64,000 bases of DNA from Microbacterium sp. LWS13-1.2 (GTDB lineage: Bacteria; Actinomycetota; Actinomycetes; Actinomycetales; Microbacteriaceae): positions 186,001 to 250,000 of the forward strand of contig NZ_CP151632.1 of the NCBI RefSeq assembly GCF_040144835.1, read 5' to 3'. Below, piece by piece: positions 1-7,114 of this stretch. The stretch's first letter is position 1; each line of letters opens with the position of its first letter. The notes beneath the pieces are model-generated. The model did not search any database, was not told where the DNA came from, and saw nothing but the letters and a program-made list of their open reading frames with translations. A program made the translations under genes and the position numbers.

Positions 1-571
1 CGAACGTCCAGGCGGGGGAGTTGCGGCGCCAGATGACGTCGGCGATCCCCCGCGGGTCCTGTGACAGGCCGGCGCGGCCGCGCTCGGTCGCGAAGTACCA
101 GAAGTACCAGAATCCGGCCTCCAGACCGGGCGCGAGCGGGATGCCGGCTGCCGAGATGTCCTGGATCAGATAGCCGTTGACCGACACCAGCCCTCCCACA
201 CGCTCGGGCCAGAGCGCGGCGACGACGCAGGCGGCGCGGGCGCCCCAGTCGTAGCCCGCGAGGATGGGCTGCTCCAGCTGGAGGGCGTCGATGAATGCGA
301 GCAGGTCGGCTCCGAGAGCCGCCTGCTGCCCGGAGCGGATGGTGCGTGCCTCGCGGAACGCCGTGGGCCCGTGCCCGCGAAGCGACGGGACGAGGACGCG
401 GTAGCCGGCATCCGTCAGCAGCGGCACGACGTCCACGTAGCTGTGGATGTCGTACGGGAAGCCGTGGAGCAGCACGACCGGCTCGGCAGCGGGATCACCG
501 GCGTCGATGTAGGCGACGGTGAGCTCGCCGGCGTCGATGGTGCGCAGCGGCGTGCGGAATGCGGTGAGCAT
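1..571 (-). CDS. Alpha/beta hydrolase, epoxide-hydrolase-like (partial)
   Basis: The gene starts at 571 on the minus strand and runs off the left edge, leaving 190 codons. I translated it by hand: it has the oxyanion-hole motif HGFPYD near residues 36-41 and the nucleophile elbow GYDWG near 106-110. An Asp in the elbow, rather than Ser, is typical of epoxide hydrolases and haloalkane dehalogenases, so hydrolysis of an epoxide or a related electrophile is likely; the substrate cannot be read. A GAGAGG Shine-Dalgarno precedes the ATG. It lies 65 bases behind the alpha/beta hydrolase 637-1377 on the same strand, probably one transcript, interrupted by a strong hairpin. The His and the second acid of the triad lie outside the window. 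Confidence 0.85.
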   Translation of the reverse strand, partial: MLTAFRTPLRTIDAGELTVAYIDAGDPAAEPVVLLHGFPYDIHSYVDVVPLLTDAGYRVLVPSLRGHGPTAFREARTIRSGQQAALGADLLAFIDALQLEQPILAGYDWGARAACVVAALWPERVGGLVSVNGYLIQDISAAGIPLAPGLEAGFWYFWYFATERGRAGLSQDPRGIADVIWRRNSPAWTF

Positions 572-590
572 GGGTTGCCTCTCGAGTGGG

Positions 591-629
591 GCGGCGCCCC
601 GGAGACCGGACCGTCGTCCGGGGCGCCGC
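591..629 (-). terminator. Strong intercistronic hairpin
   Basis: A perfect 13-bp inverted repeat (591-603 with 617-629) encloses a 13-base loop between two minus-strand hydrolase genes. No T-run follows, so it may act as a partial terminator, a processing site or a 3' stabiliser for the upstream cistron rather than a full stop. The structure is seen; the function is inferred. Confidence 0.5.
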
Positions 630-636
630 GGGTCTG

Positions 637-1377
637 TCACGCTGCCGCGGTGAGGCTCGCCACGTAGGCCTTGGCCGCCTCGGCGATCGTCGCGGCGACC
701 GCAGCGGGCTCCGACACCGAGATGGCGTGCGAGGCACCGGCGATCTCGTGGGTGCCTCGTGATGCGGCGCGCTCGGCACCGGCTCGGTGCACGGCCACCG
801 GAATGTTGAGGTCCAGCTCGCCGAAGACATGCCACGACGGGATGTCGCGCCACGCCGGGTGCTCGGTCGGCAGACCCTCCGACAGCGCGGCCTGCGTGAC
901 CGGGCGCTGCGTGGCGGCCATCAGCGCGGCGACCTCGGTGGAGACGTCGGCGGCGAACTGGTGGTGGAAGAGCTCCGGACGGATGACGAACTCGTTGCCA
1001 CCGCTCGAGACCGGGTACGCGGCGAGCGCGTCGCCGAGGGTGCTGCCGGGCGCGCTGTTCGACAGGTCGAACGCGCTCTGGCCGGTCTCGGGCACGAACG
1101 CCCCGACGTAGACGAGGCCGACGACAGCGGCGTTGCCCGCCGCCGCCTCCGTGATGACGAGCCCGGCGTACGAGTGGCCGACGAGGACGATCGGGCCGTC
1201 GATCGACGCCAGCACATCACGCACGTAGGCGGCGTCGCCGGCCAGGCTGCGCAGCGGGTTCGCGACGGCCACCGCGCGGACGTCGTGCTGCTGCAGCTGG
1301 GCGATGACGCCGTTCCACGAGGATGACTCGGCGAACGCGCCGTGGACGAGGACGATGGTGGGCTCCTGCTCGGACAT
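637..1377 (-). CDS. Alpha/beta hydrolase
   Basis: A 246-residue cytoplasmic alpha/beta hydrolase of the small esterase / salicylate-esterase-like group. It shows VHGAF (oxyanion region, near 11-15), GHSYAG with nucleophile Ser near 69, and a C-terminal GASHAIS that supplies the catalytic His. I chose the ATG at 1377 because a GAAAGGA ribosome site lies just upstream and the fold begins at once; an in-frame extension to 1485 has no such support. The gene is divergent from the NmrA-like gene at 1557, and its upstream region carries a candidate ECF41 promoter (1420-1446). It may therefore belong to the sigma regulon. The substrate is unknown. Confidence 0.85.
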   Translation of the reverse strand: MSEQEPTIVLVHGAFAESSSWNGVIAQLQQHDVRAVAVANPLRSLAGDAAYVRDVLASIDGPIVLVGHSYAGLVITEAAAGNAAVVGLVYVGAFVPETGQSAFDLSNSAPGSTLGDALAAYPVSSGGNEFVIRPELFHHQFAADVSTEVAALMAATQRPVTQAALSEGLPTEHPAWRDIPSWHVFGELDLNIPVAVHRAGAERAASRGTHEIAGASHAISVSEPAAVAATIAEAAKAYVASLTAAA

Positions 1378-1419
1378 GTCTGTTCCTTTCGAGGGTGGAC
1401 GAGGGATGTTGTCAGCCAA

Positions 1420-1446
1420 GACCGGCCGCGGCGGGCAGTTGTGACC
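1420..1446 (-). promoter_or_regulatory. Candidate ECF41 promoter for the hydrolase operon
   Basis: Reading the minus strand, GGTCACA (1446-1440) is followed by a 16-base spacer and GGTC (1423-1420), 42 bases before the ATG at 1377. This is one base from the TGTCACA -35 used by ECF41 sigma factors and has the same spacing and -10 core as the promoters at 1480 and 3706. The match is seen; sigma dependence is inferred. Confidence 0.5.
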
Positions 1447-1479
1447 GCCGGAAGCGAAATGCGACGAAACAGGGAAACG

Positions 1480-1508
1480 TGTCACAGATCGCGACGGCGT
1501 CCGGTCTC
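1480..1508 (+). promoter_or_regulatory. Candidate ECF41 promoter upstream of the NmrA-sigma operon
   Basis: TGTCACA (1480-1486), a 16-base spacer, then GGTC (1503-1506), about 50 bases before the ATG at 1557. TGTCACA is, to my knowledge, the characteristic ECF41 -35 element. The first 12 bases, TGTCACAGATCG, are identical to those at 3706. If real, the sigma gene downstream is autoregulated. Confidence 0.6.
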
Positions 1509-1556
1509 AGCTGGAGACGTGCGCTTCCCGCGCGCGATGAACAGAGAGGGTTCGAC

Positions 1557-2351
1557 ATGAGGATCGCTGTCATCGGGGGAACCGGGCTGATCGGCTCACG
1601 GGTCGTGGCCGGACTGCGGGCGACCGGGCACGACGTCGTCGTCGTCGCACGGGCGGTCGGCGTGAACTCGTTCACGGGGGAGGGTCTGGCCGACGCGCTC
1701 GCCGGAGTCGAGACCATCGTCGACGTGTCGAACTCGTCCTACACCGATGAGGCGGGTGCCCGCGAGTTCTTCAACGGATCGACCCTGAACCTTCTCACCT
1801 ACGGCGATGCCGCCGGGGTACGGCACCATGTCGTCCTGTCGGTCGTCGGAACCGACCGCCTCGCCCGCTCGGAAGGCGGGTACTTCCAGGCCAAGGCCGA
1901 GCAGGAGCGTCTCCTGACGGCCTCGGGCCGTCCGTTCACGATCGTGCACGCGACGCAGTTCTTCGAGTTCATCCGCAGCATCACGGATGCCGCCACCCGC
2001 AGCGGCATCGCACACGTCGCCGACGCACTCATCCAGCCGATGGCGGCCGACGATGTCGCCGCGGCGGTCGCGCGTGCCGCCCTCGCTCGTCCGACCTGTG
2101 GGGTCACGGAGCATGCCGGCCCCGAGGTGTTCGAGCTCGGCTACCTCGCCGAGCGCGAGCTGCGGTTCCGCCGCGATGAGCGAGAGGTCGTCGCCGACCC
2201 GCTCGCGACGTACTTCGGTGCGCAGCTCGATCGCTGGGAGCTGCTGCCCGGCCACGAAGCGACCATCGCGTCGACCCGATTCCACGACTGGCAGGTGGCT
2301 CCGCACGCGGGCGACGACCTCCTTCTGCCGGCCGCTGCGGGCGTACGCTGA
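1557..2351 (+). CDS. NmrA-like NAD(P)-binding oxidoreductase (ECF41-linked)
   Basis: A 264-residue atypical short-chain dehydrogenase / NmrA-type protein. The N-terminal GGTGLIG (residues 7-13) is the dinucleotide-binding loop of a Rossmann fold; the conserved stretch HATQFFEF is shared with the paralogue at 3782. I chose the ATG at 1557 because the Rossmann strand starts there; the open frame reaches back to 1323, but that part does not look like the family. It precedes the sigma gene by 23 bases. ECF41 sigma genes are known to sit beside carboxymuconolactone-decarboxylase, oxidoreductase or epimerase genes, and this is evidently that partner. The reaction is unknown. Confidence 0.85.
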   Translation: MRIAVIGGTGLIGSRVVAGLRATGHDVVVVARAVGVNSFTGEGLADALAGVETIVDVSNSSYTDEAGAREFFNGSTLNLLTYGDAAGVRHHVVLSVVGTDRLARSEGGYFQAKAEQERLLTASGRPFTIVHATQFFEFIRSITDAATRSGIAHVADALIQPMAADDVAAAVARAALARPTCGVTEHAGPEVFELGYLAERELRFRRDEREVVADPLATYFGAQLDRWELLPGHEATIASTRFHDWQVAPHAGDDLLLPAAAGVR

Positions 2352-2374
2352 GCGCGGCGAGAGGAGCGGCGGGC

Positions 2375-3283
2375 ATGACCGAACAGACGTCGGAGACCGG
2401 CGAGCAGATCGACGACATCGTGCAGGCGGTCGCCGTCTTCGACCAGCACCGGCGCCGCATCTTCGGCATCGCGTACCGCATGCTCGGCACGGTGGCCGAC
2501 GCCGAGGACATCGTTCAAGAGACCTGGATCCGGTGGCAGAACGCGGATCGTGCCGACATCCGCGAGCCCGCCGCGTTCCTCGCGACGGTCGCGACGCGGC
2601 TCTCGATCAATGCAACCCAGTCCGCACACGCGCGTCGTGAGACGTACATCGGGCCGTGGCTGCCGGAGCCTGTCAACACCGACGACGACCCGGCTCTCGG
2701 CGCCGAACGCGGCGAAGCGCTGCAGTTCGCCATCCTCCTCGTGCTCGAGAAGCTCTCGCCGACCGAACGCGCCGCGTACATCCTGCGGGAGGCGCTCGAC
2801 TACCCGTACGAGCGAATCGCCGATGTCATCGGCGCCACCGTCGCGAGTGCCCGTCAGCTCGTCAGCCGTGCTCGCAAGCACCTCGCGTCGGCCCGCAAGG
2901 CGGAGGTCGCCGCCGCCGAGCAGCGGCGCCTGCTCGAGGCGTTCCTGGTCGCTGCGCAGAAGGGTGACGTGACGGGCCTCGAGCGGCTGTTCGCCGAGGA
3001 TGTCGTGAGCACCACCGACGGCAACGGCGTCAAGCTGGCGGCCCGCATTCCGGTGGCCGGCCGCAGCCGCGTCGCGAAGTTCGTCGCCGCGTTCTCGAGC
3101 CACTTCTGGATCGGCAAGACCGTCGACTGGGTCCATCTCAACGGACAGCCCGCGGCGACGATCTCCGAGGACGGGGTCGTCACCACCGTGGCGATGATCA
3201 CGGCGTCGGCGGACGGCATCCGTCAGATCCACTGGGTGATGAGCCCGGACAAGCTCGGGCACGTCGCCCAGGTCGGGGCGTGA
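2375..3283 (+). CDS. sigJ: RNA polymerase sigma factor, SigJ/ECF41 type, with SnoaL-like C-terminal domain
   Basis: A 302-residue ECF sigma factor. Region 2 spans about residues 15-80 (YRMLG, DAEDIVQETWIRW), the linker holds WLPEP at 95-99, region 4 spans about 115-175, and a SnoaL-like domain fills 180-302. WLPEP in the linker and DGGGK / NPDKL in the C-terminal domain are recognised ECF41 marks; here they read DGNGVK (215-220) and SPDKL (290-294). In characterised ECF41 proteins the fused C-terminal domain replaces a separate anti-sigma factor and adjusts activity. Its stop codon overlaps the start of the next gene by four bases. Both of its own motifs are slightly degenerate, while the free-standing copy downstream keeps them better. 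Confidence 0.9.
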   Translation: MTEQTSETGEQIDDIVQAVAVFDQHRRRIFGIAYRMLGTVADAEDIVQETWIRWQNADRADIREPAAFLATVATRLSINATQSAHARRETYIGPWLPEPVNTDDDPALGAERGEALQFAILLVLEKLSPTERAAYILREALDYPYERIADVIGATVASARQLVSRARKHLASARKAEVAAAEQRRLLEAFLVAAQKGDVTGLERLFAEDVVSTTDGNGVKLAARIPVAGRSRVAKFVAAFSSHFWIGKTVDWVHLNGQPAATISEDGVVTTVAMITASADGIRQIHWVMSPDKLGHVAQVGA

Positions 3284-3699
3284 CCAGCCCACGTCGCGCG
3301 TCGTGGCTGCACGTCTTCCCGCGGGGTTCGAGGGCGAGCGCCGTGCAGCACGATCGCGTCGCGCACGCGCTCGTTGCGGCCGCAGCGACGGGCGACCCGT
3401 GTGAGCTGCGACGAATGATGCACGCCGGCGTCGAGTTGACCGTCGACGGCGGCGGAGTCGTGGCCGCACCGCCGGCGGCGCTTCGCGGTGCGCGGGAGGT
3501 CACCCGGTACCTGTCCGGTGTGCTGCTCGGCCCCGAGGTGTCGCTGCGCATCGCGTCGGTGAACGGGGTGCCCGGACTCGTCGTGTGCCGTAGCCGGGTG
3601 GTGACCGGGGTCCTGGGTATCCGTGTGCGCAGGCGTCTCGTCGTGCAGGCATGGCTCGTCGTGAACCCCGACAAGCTCAGTCGTTGGCGCGTCGACTGA
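3280..3699 (+). CDS. Free-standing SnoaL-like domain with ECF41 C-terminal motifs
   Basis: A 139-residue protein with no sigma region. It begins at a GTG that overlaps the sigma stop codon (GTGA), so the two are translationally coupled. Residues 25-139 align by eye with the C-terminal domain of the sigma factor: the helix around AHALVAAAATGD, then DGGG at 56-59, an ALRGAREVTRYL segment, and VVNPDKL ending at 133. These are the regulatory-domain signatures of ECF41 sigma factors, here detached. I infer a trans-acting modulator of the upstream sigma factor, or a stand-in for its degenerate domain. A ligand-binding SnoaL protein without a sigma role is the alternative. Confidence 0.8.
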   Translation: MTSPRRASWLHVFPRGSRASAVQHDRVAHALVAAAATGDPCELRRMMHAGVELTVDGGGVVAAPPAALRGAREVTRYLSGVLLGPEVSLRIASVNGVPGLVVCRSRVVTGVLGIRVRRRLVVQAWLVVNPDKLSRWRVD

Positions 3700-3705
3700 C
3701 CCCGC

Positions 3706-3734
3706 TGTCACAGATCGAGCGCCTGCCCTGTCGT
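3706..3734 (+). promoter_or_regulatory. Candidate ECF41 promoter for the second NmrA-like gene
   Basis: TGTCACA (3706-3712), a 16-base spacer, then TGTC (3729-3732), about 50 bases before the ATG at 3782. The first 12 bases equal those of the promoter at 1480. It starts seven bases after the stop codon of the free-standing SnoaL gene, so the second NmrA-like gene can be transcribed on its own. Confidence 0.6.
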
Positions 3735-3781
3735 AGCTGATGAGCGCACACCTCCCGCGCTCCTCGAACGAAAGGCACATC

Positions 3782-4540
3782 ATGGCAAAGGTCGTCGTCA
3801 TCGGAGGCTCCGGGCTCATCGGCTCGAAGGTCGTCGCGAAGCTCACCGAACACGGGCACGAGGCCGTCCCCGCGTCGCCGAACTCGGGCGTCAACACCAT
3901 CACCGGCGAGGGCCTCGCCGAGGTGCTTCAGGGCGCGGATGTCGTCGTCGACGTGTCGAACTCGCCTTCGTTCGCACCCGACGACGTGATGCAGTTCTTC
4001 ACCACTTCGACGAACAACCTCGTCGCGGCTTCGCGGGAGGCGGGCGTCGGACACTACGTGGCCCTCACGATCGTCGGGACCGATCGGCCCAACGACATCG
4101 ACTACTTCGCGGCCAAGACGGCGCAGGAGAAGCTCATCCGTGAGTCGGGCATCCCGTACTCGCTCGTGCACGCGACGCAGTTCTTCGAGTTCATCGGCGG
4201 CATCGCCGCGGTGTCGGGCAAGGACGACGGCATCCACCTGCCGAACAACCTCATGCAGCCGATCGCCGCGGAGGACGTCGCGACGGCCGTCGCGCGCACC
4301 GCAGCCGGTGGGCCGTTGAACGCCGACATCGAGATCGCAGGGCCCGAGGTCATGGGACTCGACGAGCTGGTGCGCCGCGGGCTGGCGTTCCGTGGCGACC
4401 CGCGCCAGGTCGTGACCGACCCCGAGGCCCCCTACTTCGGCGCGCGCATGCACGAGCGCACGCTCATGCCGGTGGAGGGTGTGCAGGTGTTCGGCACGAC
4501 GCTGGACGAGTGGCTGCCGGCGAACCCGCCGCGCGACTGA
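3782..4540 (+). CDS. NmrA-like NAD(P)-binding oxidoreductase, paralogue of 1557-2351
   Basis: A 252-residue Rossmann-fold protein with GGSGLIG at residues 8-14. It is clearly a paralogue of the gene at 1557: both have GVN-x-x-TGEGLA, VVDVSNS-like and HATQFFEFI segments in the same order. The ATG at 3782 follows a GAAAGG ribosome site; the longer open frame from 3740 lacks one. It has its own ECF41-like promoter and ends at a strong terminator, so it closes the sigma locus. These proteins often act as NAD(P)H sensors or quinone/aldehyde reductases; which applies cannot be told from sequence. Confidence 0.85.
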   Translation: MAKVVVIGGSGLIGSKVVAKLTEHGHEAVPASPNSGVNTITGEGLAEVLQGADVVVDVSNSPSFAPDDVMQFFTTSTNNLVAASREAGVGHYVALTIVGTDRPNDIDYFAAKTAQEKLIRESGIPYSLVHATQFFEFIGGIAAVSGKDDGIHLPNNLMQPIAAEDVATAVARTAAGGPLNADIEIAGPEVMGLDELVRRGLAFRGDPRQVVTDPEAPYFGARMHERTLMPVEGVQVFGTTLDEWLPANPPRD

Positions 4541-4570
4541 ACCCGGCAACGGATCGTCGACCGCAGGCGG

Positions 4571-4601
4571 ACGAAACGCCCCGGGTCTCGGGGCGTTTCG
4601 T
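4571..4601. terminator. Bidirectional intrinsic terminator
   Basis: A perfect 13-bp stem (4571-4583 with 4589-4601) with a 5-base loop. The arm ACGAAACGCCCCG gives an A-rich start and a T-rich end, suiting termination in both directions between the convergent genes ending at 4540 and 4636. Confidence 0.85.
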
Positions 4602-4635
4602 CTCGCCCGCCCCTCGCCAGCCTCGCGGCGACGTC

Positions 4636-5484
4636 TCAGCGGCCCGCCGCGAGCTGCTGTGTGCCGATCACCGACAGCAGCTGCAGCCGGTCGTAGCTCT
4701 CGGTGCCCGGGGTGGCGGTGAGAACCAGCAGCGTCTGGCCCTGTTCGGGATCGACGAGGAACTGGCAATGCATGTCCATCACGCCGACTTCGGGGTGCTG
4801 CAGCCGCTTCTCCCGCGGGTGCGTGGAGCGCACCTCGTGCGCCTCCCAGAGCTGTGCGAACTCGGGGCTCTCGGCGAGCAGCGCGTCGACCATAGCGCCG
4901 GCGCGCGAGCTGGCGCCGAACTTCGCGTAGGCAGTGCGGATGTCGGCCGTGAAGGCCCGCGAGTGCATCGGGTGGTCTTCCACGGGGTAGACATCCCGGG
5001 CCGACGGATCCAGGAACCAGCGGTAGCCGACGCTGCGCATGTACCCGTCGAAGCGGGTCTCATCGCCGAACAGTGCGCGGGCCGCGGGGGTCTGGGCGAG
5101 GGTCTCGCCGAACTCGGTCATCACCTGGGCGGGCGTGTCGGCGAGGCGGTCGAGCACGCGCATGAGGCCGGGCGATACGTGCTCGCTGCGCAGCGTCCGC
5201 GTCGGCGCGGTGTGACCGGCGAGGCGGAACAGGTGGTCGCGCTCGTCGAGCGTCAGCCGCAGGCCTCGAGCGATGGCGGCGAGCATCTGCTCGGACGGTT
5301 GCGGCCCGCGGGCCTGTTCCAGCCGGCTGTAGTAGTCCGAGGACATGTCGCAGAGCGCGGCGACCTCCTCGCGGCGCAGACCCGACGTGCGCCGCCGAGG
5401 CCCACGCCGGAGCCCGACGTCTTCAGGCTGGAGGGCTTCGCGACGTCGACGCAGGAAGTCGGCGAGCTGTGCTCTGTCCATCAT
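4636..5484 (-). CDS. XRE-family regulator with MmyB-like ligand-binding domain
   Basis: A 282-residue transcriptional regulator. An N-terminal helix-turn-helix (about residues 5-75, with GLRREEVAALCDMSSDYYSRLEQ-type sequence) is followed by an MmyB-like domain; such domains bind fatty-acid-like ligands in solved structures. I start at the ATG at 5484; ATGs at 5481 and 5499 are also possible because no convincing ribosome site separates them. It lies 61 bases behind a short-chain dehydrogenase on the same strand, an arrangement often seen for MmyB regulators and the reductase they control. A 14-bp palindrome at 6528 is a candidate operator. Confidence 0.88.
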   Translation of the reverse strand: MMDRAQLADFLRRRREALQPEDVGLRRGPRRRTSGLRREEVAALCDMSSDYYSRLEQARGPQPSEQMLAAIARGLRLTLDERDHLFRLAGHTAPTRTLRSEHVSPGLMRVLDRLADTPAQVMTEFGETLAQTPAARALFGDETRFDGYMRSVGYRWFLDPSARDVYPVEDHPMHSRAFTADIRTAYAKFGASSRAGAMVDALLAESPEFAQLWEAHEVRSTHPREKRLQHPEVGVMDMHCQFLVDPEQGQTLLVLTATPGTESYDRLQLLSVIGTQQLAAGR

Positions 5485-5545
5485 CCGAGTCTGCGGCATC
5501 CGTCGGTCCGTAGCCAGGGATCGCGGATCCCTCCGTGGACGGCGG

Positions 5546-6484
5546 TCACGCCGGCACTCGCACGCCGGTGAGCTGCTCCGACAGCTCCCAGATGCGCCCC
5601 CCATCGGCCTCGCTCTGCAGCCGAGAGTACAGCGGCTGCTCGGCCGGCAGTCCGCTCAGGTGGCGGAAGCCCTTGGGTCCGTAGAGACGCCCGCCGCGTG
5701 CATCGGGGCTCGTCGCCGCATGAACGGCCGACAGCGCCGCAGAGGACGGGGTGCCGACGAGGATGCCGCGCCGCGACATCGCCCGGATGAACTTCACCGC
5801 CGTGGTGTCGTCGGGCCGGCCCATCCCGGGCTGCGCGGACAGCAGGTTCGTCGGCGTGATCCCGGGGTGCGAGAGGTTGCTGCGCAGGCCCCAGCCCGCG
5901 GCATCCGACCGCCGCTGCAGCTCCATCGCGAACAGGCCGAACGCGATCTTCGACGAGCTGTACGCCTTCATCGGGTCGTAGCCGTGCTGCCAGTTCGGGT
6001 CGTCCCAGTTGACGGCGCCCTGATCGGCGGCGATGCTCACCTGGCTGGTGATGTGTGCGCGTCCGGCGCGGAGGAGGGGCAGCAGCCGTGCGACGAGCGC
6101 GAAGTGCCCGAGGTGGTTGGTCGCGAGCTGCAGCTCGAATCCGTCGGCGGACAGCTGCCGAGTGGGCGGGTTCATGACACCCGCGTTCGCGATGAGAAGG
6201 TCGATCGGCCGCCCGTCGGCCAGGAGCCGATCGGCGAGGGACGACACCGACTCGAGCGACGACAGATCCAGCGGCAGGACACGGATGTCGGCATCCGGCG
6301 TCCGCTCGCGGATCCGCGCCGCGGCGGTCTCGCCCTTCTGCGGGCTGCGGACCGGCATGAGGACGCCGGCGCCGGCGCGCGCGAGGCGTGCGGCGATCTC
6401 GAAGCCGACGCCGTCGCTCGCGCCGGTGACGAGGGCGAGTCTGCCGGTGAGGTCGGGAACGGGGATGTCGAGGGTCTTCGGCAT
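5546..6484 (-). CDS. Short-chain dehydrogenase/reductase
   Basis: A 312-residue SDR of the retinol-dehydrogenase-like group. It has TGASDGVG (cofactor loop, near 20-27), NAG (near 99-101), a catalytic Ser in ITSQVS and the active-site YSSSK. The ATG at 6484 has an AAGGAG ribosome site. It is probably NADP-dependent and reduces or oxidises a carbonyl/alcohol; the substrate is unknown. It is the first gene of a two-gene unit with the XRE/MmyB regulator. Confidence 0.9.
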   Translation of the reverse strand: MPKTLDIPVPDLTGRLALVTGASDGVGFEIAARLARAGAGVLMPVRSPQKGETAAARIRERTPDADIRVLPLDLSSLESVSSLADRLLADGRPIDLLIANAGVMNPPTRQLSADGFELQLATNHLGHFALVARLLPLLRAGRAHITSQVSIAADQGAVNWDDPNWQHGYDPMKAYSSSKIAFGLFAMELQRRSDAAGWGLRSNLSHPGITPTNLLSAQPGMGRPDDTTAVKFIRAMSRRGILVGTPSSAALSAVHAATSPDARGGRLYGPKGFRHLSGLPAEQPLYSRLQSEADGGRIWELSEQLTGVRVPA

Positions 6485-6527
6485 GAGGGAGGCTCCTTGT
6501 TCGAGGGGTTGCCTCCATGCTCTTGCG

Positions 6528-6541
6528 TCCGCCGCGGCGGA
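6528..6541. promoter_or_regulatory. 14-bp palindrome, candidate operator
   Basis: TCCGCCGCGGCGGA is a perfect palindrome 44-57 bases before the start of the SDR gene. Its position suits a binding site for the cotranscribed XRE/MmyB regulator. In GC-rich DNA such palindromes also arise by chance, so support is modest. Confidence 0.35.
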
Positions 6542-6553
6542 TTCAGGGCGCTG

Positions 6554-6877
6554 TCATCCGGGGACTGACGATCCCTGGGTATGGACGCGGATCCGGCCAG
6601 GGAGGAAGGGCAGCGCCGGTGCCTGATATCGCAGAGCCGGCGCATGGTGGGGCTCGAGGGCGAACTCGGCCTGCCCGAAGCGCCACATCCGGTTGAACAG
6701 GAACACCCCGACCACGACGGTCTCGTCCGCCGGGACCTGCCAGGTGCCCAGTCCCCACTGGGCCGGCTGGCCGCGGCCCGCGATCACGAGCGTCGGCTTG
6801 ATGCGGGCGTAGAGGGCGAACCAGGGCCTGTGCAGGGTCAGTTGGATGCGGCGCGTGCCGTGAGGGGGTGTGCTCAT
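6554..6877 (-). CDS. Conserved-looking hypothetical protein
   Basis: A 107-residue protein I do not recognise. I accept it as a gene because codon third positions are GC-rich throughout, the frame fills the gap cleanly, and the sequence is protein-like (aromatic and hydrophobic strands such as LHRPWFALYARIKPTLVI and VVVGVFLFNRMWRFG). There is no signal peptide or membrane helix; the pattern suggests a small beta-rich domain. The ATG at 6877 has a poor ribosome site. A 17-codon open frame ending five bases upstream may couple its translation. Confidence 0.65.
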   Translation of the reverse strand: MSTPPHGTRRIQLTLHRPWFALYARIKPTLVIAGRGQPAQWGLGTWQVPADETVVVGVFLFNRMWRFGQAEFALEPHHAPALRYQAPALPFLPGRIRVHTQGSSVPG

Positions 6878-6882
6878 GGCGA

Positions 6883-6936
6883 TCAGGCCGGGAGCACGCA
6901 AGCGTGCATGTCGCCGTGTGTGTCTCGTGTGCTCAT
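6883..6936 (-). CDS. Possible 17-codon leader peptide
   Basis: ATG at 6936 opens a frame of 17 codons (MSTRDTHGDMHACVLPA) ending at TGA, five bases before the ATG of the hypothetical protein at 6877. A GAGAGG lies upstream at a slightly long spacing. Its first ten bases, ATGAGCACAC, and a following CACGGC recur at the downstream start, which suggests a duplicated start region. It contains a GCACGC/GCGTGC inverted repeat. It may be a translational leader or simply chance. Confidence 0.25.
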   Translation of the reverse strand: MSTRDTHGDMHACVLPA

Positions 6937-7114
6937 TCCCGGGTCGCCTCTCGTCGTTCGCTCTCAGGCTAACCGTCGGCCGGGCGGGCGATGTCCGCGG
7001 ACCGGTCGACGGCTCGTCGCGACGGGCGAGGGGGAATGAGTTCGAGGGATGCTGGGCTATAACACCGAGTGGCTGCTCGATCCGGCAGCCATGAATCTCG
7101 TTAGGAGCACCACC

